Origin: Comamonadaceae bacterium
GTDB lineage: Bacteria > Pseudomonadota > Gammaproteobacteria > Burkholderiales > Burkholderiaceae_C
DNA: 64,000 nucleotides
Assembly: GCA_027484575.1 (NCBI GenBank)
Contig: JAIXSQ010000015.1
Span: 124,001 to 188,000, forward strand
Direction: 5' to 3'
Made by a program: the position numbers and the translations under genes. Shown here in pieces: positions 46,778 to 54,754 of this stretch. Position 1 is the stretch's first letter; every line of letters starts with the position of its first letter. The notes beneath the pieces were generated by a model that saw only the letters and a list, made by a program, of their open reading frames with translations, was not told the origin of the DNA and made no database searches.

Positions 46778-48225
46778 GGACCGTCCCTGCCCGTGATGCG
46801 GTGGGTGGGGCGCCCGCCCAGCAGGCCTTCGCGGTCCTGCAGGGTCGGTCCGACCTGGATGCCGTCGGCGTCGATGGTGTACAGGCGCAGGGCGTCCGAG
46901 TGGGCGCTGTCGCGCACCTTGACCACGGCCATCACGCGCTGCAGGCGGCTGTCCACCTCGATGTAGCGCTGCACGATGATCGCGTCGGTCAGGAACGCCG
47001 TGCCGTAGGGACTGAAGCGCAGGTCGGTGTAGCGGTCCTCCAGCTCCGAGGTCATCAGCGTGCTGACGCCCTCGTGGCCCAGCGCGCTGACCAGCCGCAG
47101 CATGGACTCGCGGAAGTCCTGCCGGAAGGTGGGCGTCAGCGAGAGCTCGAAGGCCGACAGCGAGTCGATCACCACGCGGGTCGCGCCCAGCCGCCGGATC
47201 TCGCCGAGCAGCAGCAGCACGATCTCGTCGATGGACAGGTCGACGGCCCGGCTGTCCACCAGGGCCACGTCGCCGGAGGCGATCAGCTGCGACAGCACGA
47301 CCTGGGCCGAGCGGTTGGCCCGCTGCTCGAACAGGGCGATCACGCCCTTCTCGCCCTGCCGCGCGCCCTCGGCCAGGAACGAGGCCGCCAGCACGCTCTT
47401 GCCCGACCCGGACGGCCCCGCCACCAGCAGCGAGTAGCCGCGCGGCAGGCCGCCGCCCAGCATCGCGTCGAGCGCCGGGTTGCCGACGCTGGCCCGCCCA
47501 GGCGGCAGCGCGGGCCCATTGCGATGCGGCAGCGCCGCGCTGGCAGGGGGGAAGACCGTGACGCCCGACGGGGAGATGCGGTAGGTGTGCCGGCCCGCCA
47601 GGCTCGCGCGCCCGCGCATCTTGGTGACCTCCAGCTTGCGCACCATGGTGTTGCGCTCGACGGACTGGTCCAGCCGGATGATGCCGTCGCACACCGTGAA
47701 CACCGGGTTCGCCTCGGTGTCGGCGGCGTACTCGCCGATCAGGAAGGTCGTGGCCTGCCAGCTGGTCATCAGCGAGCCGAGCTGCTGCATGAACATCTGC
47801 AGGTCGCTGGTGTCGGCACGGCTGGCGACCACCGAGCGGAAGGAATCCACGAAGACGAAGGCCGGCTGGTGCACCTGCACCTCGGCGACGATGCGCTCGA
47901 GCACCTTGCCCAGGTCGCCGGCCAGCGCGTCGTCGCCCAGGTTGACGTAGCGCACGCAGCGCTCGAGGCGGTCGAAGTCGAAGAAGGCGAACTGCTGCTG
48001 GTAGCGCAGCATCTTCAGCGGCGGCTCGCCCAGCACGGTGAGGTACAGCGCCGGCCGCTCGGGCGTGGCCATGGCGAACATCATCTGGTGCGCCAGCGTG
48101 GTCTTGCCGCAGCCGGGCAGCCCGGCGATCAGGTTGAACGAGAACTCGGGCAGGCCGCCGCCCAGGATGGTGTCCAGGCCGGGGATGCCCGTCGGCAGGC
48201 AGTGGATGGTGACCTTGTCAGTCAT
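46774..48225 (-). CDS. double-domain KaiC-like ATPase
   Basis: 483 aa, two RecA-like KaiC domains. Domain 1: Walker A GLPGCGKTT (35-43), Walker B FVFVDS (123-128). Domain 2: Walker A GPSGSGKS (270-277), Walker B VVIDS (351-355). The paired Glu of KaiC read GE (66-67) and EQ (300-301). Aligning the TDAII phrase (413-417) with cyanobacterial KaiC puts Ala410-Phe411 at the phosphorylated Ser431-Thr432, so the classic phosphocycle is probably absent. It starts 8 nt inside the preceding gene. No kaiA or kaiB nearby. Confidence 0.92.
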   Translation of the reverse strand: MTDKVTIHCLPTGIPGLDTILGGGLPEFSFNLIAGLPGCGKTTLAHQMMFAMATPERPALYLTVLGEPPLKMLRYQQQFAFFDFDRLERCVRYVNLGDDALAGDLGKVLERIVAEVQVHQPAFVFVDSFRSVVASRADTSDLQMFMQQLGSLMTSWQATTFLIGEYAADTEANPVFTVCDGIIRLDQSVERNTMVRKLEVTKMRGRASLAGRHTYRISPSGVTVFPPASAALPHRNGPALPPGRASVGNPALDAMLGGGLPRGYSLLVAGPSGSGKSVLAASFLAEGARQGEKGVIALFEQRANRSAQVVLSQLIASGDVALVDSRAVDLSIDEIVLLLLGEIRRLGATRVVIDSLSAFELSLTPTFRQDFRESMLRLVSALGHEGVSTLMTSELEDRYTDLRFSPYGTAFLTDAIIVQRYIEVDSRLQRVMAVVKVRDSAHSDALRLYTIDADGIQVGPTLQDREGLLGGRPTHRITGRDGP

Positions 48226-48619
48226 GGCTGGGATCCTGGGCGTCGGCGCCGGAAGGGGGAGGCGTGGAGCCGGGGGGCAGCAGGCGTTCGACCAGCGAGA
48301 TGCCGATCAGGCTGGCCAGCAGGTCGCGGAACAGGAGGAAGGCGTGGGCGCTGGCCGCCTCGGCCTCGTCCGGCGAACGCCGGGCCAGCTGGTTGCGCAG
48401 GTGGTCCAGGTCCATGCCGTCGGCCTCGGGCGGCACCTCCAGCCATGCATGCGCGCCGCGGGCCTGGAACAGGGTGCGCCGGTACAGCGCCGCCACGCCG
48501 TGGACGCCGACGATGGGCGACAGCGCCGCCAGGATGGCGCGCCACCGCACCACGGCGTGGTTCGCGATGCGCAGGGAATCGTCGTCGCCGGGGGCGCGGA
48601 TTCCGATCGGGACAGCCAT
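48218..48619 (-). CDS. small helical protein, first gene of the KaiC-like operon
   Basis: 133 aa, mostly alpha-helical, with a Pro/Ser-rich tail, no signal peptide or membrane helix. Phrases such as HAVVRWRAILAALSPIVGVHGVAAL do not match a family I can name (this one is split after ALSPI when read as helices). It overlaps the KaiC-like gene by 8 nt, so its product is made in step with it and could be an adaptor or partner. Its ATG overlaps the TGA of a 7-codon ORF (48641-48618). Confidence 0.7.
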   Translation of the reverse strand: MAVPIGIRAPGDDDSLRIANHAVVRWRAILAALSPIVGVHGVAALYRRTLFQARGAHAWLEVPPEADGMDLDHLRNQLARRSPDEAEAASAHAFLLFRDLLASLIGISLVERLLPPGSTPPPSGADAQDPSHD

Positions 48620-48964
48620 CAGCCGCCGCCTGTCGTGTTCATGGTCCCACCGAAGTTCAGTTGACCGATGCTACTCCCTCGCGCCCGGACGGGTCCGCGG
48701 CCCGCTGCCGCGGCAGCCCGGCGCGGCTGGCGCTGCGGCAGGCCGATGCGCCCTGCGCGCACGTCCGCACCCCGCTGCGCCGGCCCGCGTGCTACCATGC
48801 CCCGCGCTGGACGTTCAACAGACCGTCGTCTCCCAGGTCTCTCTTCTCCTTCCGCCGGCTGAGCAAGCCGGCGCGTCGTTGTCGAAATCCCTCCCTCGAT
48901 GATCTCTGGCCGTTGTGCACCGCACGGCATGTCGCCGCGCGGCCAATTCCCACCTGGAGACATC
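48620..48964. promoter_or_regulatory. 345-nt divergent region: KaiC-like operon promoter and long RRM-gene leader
   Basis: No gene seen. Minus strand: TAGCAT (complement of 48668-48673) is a -10 candidate, followed by a 7-codon ORF (ATG AAC ACG ACA GGC GGC GGC TGA) coupled to the 133-aa gene by TGATG. Plus strand: TACCAT (48793-48798) is a -10 candidate, giving a leader of about 160 nt with a pyrimidine-rich tract (48829-48852), a hairpin, and a ribosome site (CTGGAG, 48953-48958). Confidence 0.5.
48854..48872 (+). promoter_or_regulatory. leader hairpin of the RRM gene
   Basis: GCCGGCT (48854-48860) and AGCCGGC (48866-48872) form a perfect 7-bp stem with loop GAGCA, after a pyrimidine-rich tract. 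It may affect translation or mRNA stability. Confidence 0.4.
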
Positions 48965-49285
48965 ATGGGAACCAAACTTTACGTGGGCAACCTGCCCTAT
49001 TCCTACAGCGACAGCGACATGGAGCGCTCGTTCAGCGCCTACGGCGCGGTCAACAGCGCCAAGATCATCATGGACCGTGACAGCGGCCGCTCGAAGGGCT
49101 TCGGCTTCGTCGAGATGTCGTCGCAGGCCGAGGCCACCGCGGCCATCGCCGGCCTGCACGGCCAGGACCTGGGCGGCCGCGACATGGTCGTCAACGAAGC
49201 CAAGCCGATGGAGTCGCGTCCCCCGCGCTCCGGCGGCGGTGGTGGCTACGGTGGCGGCGGCTACGGCGGCGGCAACCGCTACTGA
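48965..49285 (+). CDS. RRM-type RNA-binding protein with Gly-rich tail
   Basis: 106 aa. One RNA-recognition motif: RNP2 LYVGNLPY at the N-terminus and RNP1 KGFGFVEM near residue 45, then a Gly/Tyr-rich tail (GGGGGYGGGGYGGGNRY). Such small RRM proteins in Burkholderiales and cyanobacteria are often cold-induced. Start set by CTGGAG 6 nt upstream; an upstream in-frame ATG (48899) lacks a site. Preceded by a long structured leader and followed by a strong terminator. Confidence 0.95.
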   Translation: MGTKLYVGNLPYSYSDSDMERSFSAYGAVNSAKIIMDRDSGRSKGFGFVEMSSQAEATAAIAGLHGQDLGGRDMVVNEAKPMESRPPRSGGGGGYGGGGYGGGNRY

Positions 49286-49337
49286 TCGCACCGGGTCGAC
49301 TGCGCGTGCCCGGCACGCGCGGTCCTTCCCCCTCCAC

Positions 49338-49374
49338 ACGCCCCGTCGGCCCCTGGCCGCGGGGCGTTGTCGTT
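49338..49374 (+). terminator. rho-independent terminator after the RRM gene
   Basis: ACGCCCC (49338-49344) pairs with GGGGCGT (49361-49367), with a nested CGGCC/GGCCG stem, followed by the T-rich TTGTCGTT. Confidence 0.75.
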
Positions 49375-49448
49375 GGTGGCCCGTGCCTTGCTTCGATGCG
49401 GCAGGTGCGCGACAGTCGGTCGCGACCATCCCCCAGGAGCCCGTGCCC

Positions 49449-50429
49449 ATGCCCACCCGCCGCACCGTCCTCGCCCTGCCCGCCGCAGGCCTCGCCGCCT
49501 GGGCCGCACTGCCCGCCGCGTGGGCCCAGGCCGCCTATCCCGACCGACCGGTCAAGGTCATCGTCGCCCTGCCGGCCGGCGGCAGCGCGGACATGATCGC
49601 GCGCACCGTGGCGCAGAAGCTCGCGGCGTCGCTGGGCCAGCCCTTCGTGGTCGACAACCGCGCCGGCGCCTCGGGCCAGATCGGCATGCCGGCCGTGGCC
49701 CGCGCGCCGGCCGACGGCTACACGCTGACCGTGTCGCCGGCCTCGTTCCTCACGACCAACAAGAGCATCTTCAAGACGCTGCCCTACGACCCCGAGGCCG
49801 ACTTCGTGCCGGTGTCGCGGCTGGTGAACCAGCCCATGGTGCTGGTGGTGCGGGACAAGGCCAAGTACCCCACGCTGGCCGCCCTGCTCGCGGCGGCGCG
49901 CGCCGCGCCGGGGCGGCTGACCTACGCCTCCTCGGGCGACGGCAGCCCGCAGCACCTGGCGGCGCTGATGTTCGAGACTCGCACCAAGGCCAGCCTGCTG
50001 CACGTGCCCTACAAGGGTGGCGCCCCGGCCATCAACGATACCCTGGCCGGCAGCGTCGACGCGATGTTCGCGGTGCTGCCCGAGGCGCTGCCCCACCTGC
50101 AGGCCGGCAAGCTGCATGCGCTGGGGCTGATGGCGCCGCAGCGCGCGGCCATGCTGCCCAACGTGCCCACCATGGCCGAAGGCGGCGTGGCCGACCTGAC
50201 CCTGTCGGCCTGGGTCGCGCTGCTCGCGCCCGCGAAGACGCCGCGGCCCATCGTCGAGCAGCTCAACCGCGCGGTGCGCGCCGCGCTCGATGCCGAGACC
50301 CGTGCCAGGCTGGCCGAGAGCGGCATGGAGGTGGCCCCGAGCACGCCCGAGGAACTGCAGCAGCTGATCGCGCGCGACCTGAAGCTGCACGCGGAGCTGG
50401 TGAAGGCGGCGGGGCTGGTGCCGCAGTGA
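49449..50429 (+). CDS. Bug-family (TctC) periplasmic solute receptor
   Basis: 326 aa. Signal peptide (MPTRRTVLALPAAG..., cleavage near AWA-QA), then the family start YPDRPVKVIVALPAGGSADM with the diphosphoserine-type carboxylate loop, and HVPYKGGAPAINDTLAG (binding-site loop). Bug proteins bind dicarboxylates, nicotinate, aromatic acids and similar for tripartite tricarboxylate transporters; no TctA/TctB membrane gene is in the window. Ribosome site CAGGAG 8 nt upstream. Convergent with the catabolic operon. Ligand unknown. Confidence 0.93.
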   Translation: MPTRRTVLALPAAGLAAWAALPAAWAQAAYPDRPVKVIVALPAGGSADMIARTVAQKLAASLGQPFVVDNRAGASGQIGMPAVARAPADGYTLTVSPASFLTTNKSIFKTLPYDPEADFVPVSRLVNQPMVLVVRDKAKYPTLAALLAAARAAPGRLTYASSGDGSPQHLAALMFETRTKASLLHVPYKGGAPAINDTLAGSVDAMFAVLPEALPHLQAGKLHALGLMAPQRAAMLPNVPTMAEGGVADLTLSAWVALLAPAKTPRPIVEQLNRAVRAALDAETRARLAESGMEVAPSTPEELQQLIARDLKLHAELVKAAGLVPQ

Positions 50430-50456
50430 GCGGCCGCAGACCCGCGCCGCGCCCGC

Positions 50457-51425
50457 TCAGCCCAGCGACTTGAGACCCGCCGCGAACAGCGCCTGCTGCT
50501 CGCGCAGGTAGGCGCCGTACTCCGCCGGCCCGAGCAGGCGGGTCTCGGCGCCCAGGGTGGCCAGGGTCGCGCCGATGGCCTCGCCGTGCCTGTCCACCGT
50601 CTTGCGGATCGCGCCCCACAGCGTGTCGACCACCTCGCGCGGCGTGCCCTTGGGCGCGCACAGCCCGTACAGCGTGGGGCTGCCCAGGTTGTAGCCCAGC
50701 TCGCGCAGCGTGGGCACCTCGGGGAAGGCCTTGAGCCGGCTGCTGCCGAAGACGGCGAGCGCGCGCAGCGTGCCCGATTTCAGGTGTGACTGCGCCGGGG
50801 CGATGGCGGTGGCCGACATGGCCACGTGCCCGCCCAGCAGCGCGGTGAGCGCCGGGCCGCTGCCCTGGAAGGGGATGTGCGACAGCTTGGCGCCGGCCTC
50901 GCGGGCGAAGATCTCGGTCAGCAGGTGGGTGATGCCCATGGGCCCCGAGGTCGAGAAGGTCACCTCGCCGGGCGCCTTCCTGGCCGCATCGACCAGCTCG
51001 CGCAGGGACTTGAACGGCGCCGCGGCCTGCGCCACCAGCATCAGTCCGCCCTCGGAGATCGAGGCCACGGGCACGAACGAGTCGGTGGCGTACTTCACGT
51101 CCTTGTTCGCCAGCGGCACCACCACCAGCGAACCCGGCGAGCTGCCCACCAGGGTGTAGCCGTCGGCCGGGGCGGCCGCGGTGAATCCGGCGCCCACCGC
51201 ACCGCCCGCACCGGCGCGGTAGTTCAGCACCACGGGCTGGCCCAGCACCTCGATCAGCTTCTCGCTGACCGGCCGCAGCATCGCGTCGGTGTCGCCCGGG
51301 GCGAAGGGGATCACCAGCTGGATCGGCCTGGACGGATAGGCCTGCTGCGCCAACGCCTCGCGGGCGAAGCCGCCCGCGGCCAGCGCACCGGCGGCCATGG
51401 ACGACAGGAAGGTTCTCTTGTGCAT
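50457..51425 (-). CDS. Bug-family (TctC) periplasmic solute receptor, last gene of the catabolic operon
   Basis: 322 aa. Signal peptide ends REALA-QQAYPSRP, then IQLVIPFAPGDTDAMLRP (the usual GGxxD is GDTDA here) and HIPFQGSGPALTALLGG. Probably the uptake receptor for the substrate of the operon, or one of two alternative ligands together with the receptor at 55510-56478. No transporter membrane subunits nearby. 31 nt after the preceding SDR stop. Confidence 0.93.
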   Translation of the reverse strand: MHKRTFLSSMAAGALAAGGFAREALAQQAYPSRPIQLVIPFAPGDTDAMLRPVSEKLIEVLGQPVVLNYRAGAGGAVGAGFTAAAPADGYTLVGSSPGSLVVVPLANKDVKYATDSFVPVASISEGGLMLVAQAAAPFKSLRELVDAARKAPGEVTFSTSGPMGITHLLTEIFAREAGAKLSHIPFQGSGPALTALLGGHVAMSATAIAPAQSHLKSGTLRALAVFGSSRLKAFPEVPTLRELGYNLGSPTLYGLCAPKGTPREVVDTLWGAIRKTVDRHGEAIGATLATLGAETRLLGPAEYGAYLREQQALFAAGLKSLG

Positions 51426-51456
51426 CGCGCGTGTCTCCTTCGGTGGATGGTGGGGA

Positions 51457-52254
51457 TCAGTCGCACTTGGCGGTCATGCCGCCGTCGACCACGAGCTGCG
51501 CACCGGTGACGAAGCGGGCCTCGTCCGATGCCAGGTACAGGGCCGCGTTGGCCGTGTCGCGCCCGTCGCCCATGAAGGGCAGCGGGATGCGCTGCTGGCG
51601 CTTGCGCAGCAGCGTGTCGATGTCGCCGCGCGACTGCTGGCCGGCCAGCACCGCGTCCACCAGCGGCGTGTGCAGTTGGCCCGGCAGCACCGCGTTGACG
51701 CGGATGCTGTGGGGTGCGTACTCGACCGCCACGACGCGCGTGAGCTGGATCACGCCGGCCTTGGCCGCCGCGTAGCCCACCTGCGCCGCGCCGGTGAAGC
51801 TGATGCCCGAGGTCGAGGCGATGTTGACGATGCTGCCCCCGCCCTGCGCCTGCATCACCGGGATCACGTGCTTGCACAGCAGGAACACCGACGACAGGTT
51901 CAGGTCCAGCTGGCGCTGCCAGTCGGCCTCGCTCAGGGCCACCGGCCCGCCGGGTACGGGCCCGCCCACGTTGTTGACCAGCACGTCGACGCGGCCGTAG
52001 GCGGCCACGCAGGCCTGCACCAGCGCCTGCACCGCGTCGCCGTCGGTCACGTCGCAGACATGCGCCGTGATGTCGCCACCCACCTCGCGCACTAGCGCCA
52101 GCGTCTCGTCCATCGAGCCCAGGTCGCGGTCCACCGCGAACACCCGTGCGCCCTCCTGTGCGAAGCGCCAACAGGTGGCGCGCCCGTTGCCCCAGCCCGG
52201 GCCGACGCAGCCGGCCCCCGTGACGATCGCGACCTTGCCTTGCAGCCGTCCCAT
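51457..52254 (-). CDS. SDR oxidoreductase
   Basis: 265 aa. Classical short-chain dehydrogenase: cofactor loop VTGAGCVGPGWGNG (unusually extended Gly motif), NNVGGPVPGG, catalytic Ser in NIASTSG and YAAAK (YxxxK). Very similar in layout to the next upstream SDR, including the insertion in the Gly motif. ATG at 52254 with AAAGGA at 6 nt; a TTG at 52269 is the less likely start. Substrate unknown, probably a hydroxy-acid or its CoA ester. Confidence 0.9.
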   Translation of the reverse strand: MGRLQGKVAIVTGAGCVGPGWGNGRATCWRFAQEGARVFAVDRDLGSMDETLALVREVGGDITAHVCDVTDGDAVQALVQACVAAYGRVDVLVNNVGGPVPGGPVALSEADWQRQLDLNLSSVFLLCKHVIPVMQAQGGGSIVNIASTSGISFTGAAQVGYAAAKAGVIQLTRVVAVEYAPHSIRVNAVLPGQLHTPLVDAVLAGQQSRGDIDTLLRKRQQRIPLPFMGDGRDTANAALYLASDEARFVTGAQLVVDGGMTAKCD

Positions 52255-52265
52255 GGCCTGTCCTT

Positions 52266-53060
52266 TCAACGGGTGGCGAGCGTGATGCCGCCGTCGACCA
52301 CCAGCTCCTGGCCGGTGATGTACTTGCTCTCGTCAGCGGCCAGGAACAGCACGGCATGCGCCACGTCCCAGGCGTCGCCCATGTGGCCCATCGGCACCTG
52401 CCGGTGGCGGTGCGCGACGAAGCCCTCGTAGTCGCCCTGGGCGTACTTGTCGGCCAGCCGCTTGACCAGCGGCGTGAACACCAGCCCCGGCACCACCGTG
52501 TTCAGGCGGATGCCCTTGTCCGCGTACAGCACCGCGGTCGTGCGCGTCATCTGCTCCAGTGCCGCCTTGGCGGCCGCATAGCCCACCTGCGGCTTGCCGA
52601 CGTAGCGCATGCCGGCGATCGACGAGATGTTGACCACCGCGCCGCCGCCCTGGCGCTGCATCACCGGCATCGCGTGCTTGCACATCAGAAACGCCGACTT
52701 GAGGTTGACCTCGATCTGCTCGTCCCAGGTCTCCTCGGACATGGTCACCGGGTCGCCGGGCTCGGAGCGGCCCACGTTGTTGACCAGGATGTCCAGGCGC
52801 CCGTAGCGCTCCAGGCAGGCCTGCACCAGCGCGGCGCAGTCGGCCGATCGCGTCACGTCGGCGGTGACCACGTGGGCCGTGCCGCCCTCGGCCTCGATGA
52901 TGCGGCGGGTGGCCTGCGCCGCCTCCAGGTCCAGGTCGCAGCCCATCACCTGCGCGCCCTGGCGCGCCAGCAGCGTGGCGATCGCCTTGCCGTTGCCCCA
53001 GCCCTCGCCCCGGGTGCCGCAACCGGTCACCAGGGCCACCTTGCCATCCAGTCGGAACAT
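52266..53060 (-). CDS. SDR oxidoreductase, paralogue of the next gene
   Basis: 264 aa. VTGCGTRGEGWGNGKA (same extended Gly motif as its neighbour), NNVGRSEPG, catalytic Ser in NISSIAG, and YAAAK. The pair probably arose by tandem duplication and may act on different stereoisomers or consecutive intermediates. It is 48 nt after the racemase-like gene stop. Confidence 0.9.
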   Translation of the reverse strand: MFRLDGKVALVTGCGTRGEGWGNGKAIATLLARQGAQVMGCDLDLEAAQATRRIIEAEGGTAHVVTADVTRSADCAALVQACLERYGRLDILVNNVGRSEPGDPVTMSEETWDEQIEVNLKSAFLMCKHAMPVMQRQGGGAVVNISSIAGMRYVGKPQVGYAAAKAALEQMTRTTAVLYADKGIRLNTVVPGLVFTPLVKRLADKYAQGDYEGFVAHRHRQVPMGHMGDAWDVAHAVLFLAADESKYITGQELVVDGGITLATR

Positions 53061-53108
53061 CTGCCTCGTCTCCTCGTCGTTGTCGTCCTGCCGGGGCGGG
53101 CGGCGGCC

Positions 53109-53795
53109 TCAGCCCGCCCGCGCCTGGACCAGCCGGCGCATCTTGCGCACCGCGCTCAGCGGGGTGGTCACCACTGTGCGGCCGCGCACGGCGGGGATCG
53201 CATGCCGGGCCCGGGCCAGCGAGAACTGGCACAGCACCAGCGCGTCCAGCGGCGGCAGGGCCTGCGCCGCCTGCGCCACCAGCGCATCGTGGCGGGCGCC
53301 GTCGCCGGCCTGCAGCGCGGCCAGCGCGCCGTCGGCCACCATCGTGTGCAGTTCGATCGCCTGGCCGCGCGCAGCGGCCATGGTGCGCAGCTCGTCCACC
53401 AGCGGCGGCAGCGCGCCCGGGAAGCTCACCACCAGCCCGATGCGCGGCCCGCAGGCCAGCGCGTCCTCGAAGCCGGCCTCGTTGGGCCGCAGCACGGGGA
53501 TGGCCAGTTCACCGGCCACGCGCGCGATGGCCGGCCCGAAGGCCGAGCAGGTGTACAGGATGCCGGCGGTGGGCCGCTGTGCGCCGCCGGCGCTCGCCAC
53601 GTAGCGGGCCAGCAGGCTGAAGCGGTCGAGCATCGCCGGGGTCAGCCCCCGGTCGGCGGCCAGGTCGGCCGACAGCGAGTCGTCCAGCAGGTTGTAGGTC
53701 TCGGCCTCGGGCCAGGCCTCGGCGAAGGCCTCCCAGGCCGGCACCTGCGAATCGCGCAGCGCGTGGAACAGGACGATGCGGGGGCCGGTGTCCAT
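53109..53795 (-). CDS. Asp/Glu/hydantoin racemase-superfamily protein
   Basis: 228 aa. The two catalytic-type Cys are in ILYTCSAFGP (Cys83) and LVLCQFSLARA (Cys189), placed as in Asp/Glu and maleate isomerase/arylmalonate decarboxylase relatives. It probably acts on a small dicarboxylate or amino acid by two-base proton transfer. It starts 2 nt after the BKACE gene, so co-translation is likely. Confidence 0.85.
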   Translation of the reverse strand: MDTGPRIVLFHALRDSQVPAWEAFAEAWPEAETYNLLDDSLSADLAADRGLTPAMLDRFSLLARYVASAGGAQRPTAGILYTCSAFGPAIARVAGELAIPVLRPNEAGFEDALACGPRIGLVVSFPGALPPLVDELRTMAAARGQAIELHTMVADGALAALQAGDGARHDALVAQAAQALPPLDALVLCQFSLARARHAIPAVRGRTVVTTPLSAVRKMRRLVQARAG

Positions 53796-53797
53796 GC

Positions 53798-54730
53798 TCA
53801 GAAGCCCACGTTGGCGCGGCCCTTGAGCTGCAGCATGGCCCGCGCCTCGTCCGGCGTCGCGACGGCCAGGCCCAACCCCTCCAGGATGCCGCGCACGCGA
53901 TGCACCTGGTCGGCATTGCTGCGCGCCAGTTGCCCGGGACCGTCCCAGAGCGAGTCCTCCAGCCCCACGCGCACGTTGCCACCCTGGGCGGCCGAGGTGG
54001 CGGCGATGGGCATCTGGGAGCGGCCGGCGCCCAGCACCGACCACACGTAGTCCTTGCCGAACAGACGGTCGGCGGTGCGCTTCATGTGCGCCACGTCGTC
54101 AGCATGCGTGCCGATGCCGCCCAGGATGCCGAACACCGTCTGCACGAACAGCGGCGGCGTGGCCAGCTTGCGGTCCAGGAAGTGCGCCAGGTTGTACAGG
54201 TGCGCGGTGTCGTAGCACTCGAACTCGAAGCGCGTGCCGTTGGCGGTGCCCGCGCGCAGCACGAACTCGATGTCGGCGAAGGTGTTCTTGAACACCGTGT
54301 CGCGCGTGCTCGCCAGGAACTCGGGCTCCCAGGCATGGCGGAACTCGCGGTAGCGATCGAGCATCGGGTACAGGCCGAAGTTCATCGAGCCCATGTTCAG
54401 CGAGGCGACCTCGGGCTGCAGCTGCAGCGCCGGCTGCATGCGCTCCTGCACCGTCATCGTGGGCGCCCCGCCGGTGGTCAGGTTCACCACGGCGTCGCTG
54501 CGGCGCTTGATCTCGCCGACGAACTCGCGGAACGCCGCCGGCGACTGCGTGGGCTTGCCGTCGCGCGGCTCGCGGGCATGCAGGTGCACGATGGCCGCGC
54601 CGGCCTCGGCTGCGCCCACGGCGGCATCGGCGATCTCCTGCGCGGTCACCGGCAGGTGCGGCGACATCGAGGGCGTGTGGATGGAACCGGTCACGGCGCA
54701 CGTGACGATGACCTTGCGGGGAGGGGACAT
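53798..54730 (-). CDS. BKACE / DUF849 beta-keto acid cleavage enzyme
   Basis: 310 aa. It cleaves a beta-keto acid with acetyl-CoA to acetoacetate and a new CoA ester (type reaction: 3-keto-5-aminohexanoate). Metal His pair in AAIVHLHAR (the Zn site), LTTGGAPTMT, and the LGAGRSQMP and VGLEDSLWDG active-site phrases are present. The substrate group cannot be predicted by eye. Its presence implies that the pathway of this operon makes a beta-keto acid. Confidence 0.93.
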   Translation of the reverse strand: MSPPRKVIVTCAVTGSIHTPSMSPHLPVTAQEIADAAVGAAEAGAAIVHLHAREPRDGKPTQSPAAFREFVGEIKRRSDAVVNLTTGGAPTMTVQERMQPALQLQPEVASLNMGSMNFGLYPMLDRYREFRHAWEPEFLASTRDTVFKNTFADIEFVLRAGTANGTRFEFECYDTAHLYNLAHFLDRKLATPPLFVQTVFGILGGIGTHADDVAHMKRTADRLFGKDYVWSVLGAGRSQMPIAATSAAQGGNVRVGLEDSLWDGPGQLARSNADQVHRVRGILEGLGLAVATPDEARAMLQLKGRANVGF

Positions 54731-54754
54731 GGGTGGGTCAGGGCAAATGGGGGG

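Noticed and set aside
48619-48975. 118-codon minus-strand frame ending at the 133-aa gene, ending GQLNFGGTMNTTGGG
   Set aside because: Most of it reads across the RRM leader and has no ribosome site; only its last seven codons, after the predicted promoter, are kept as a possible leader ORF.
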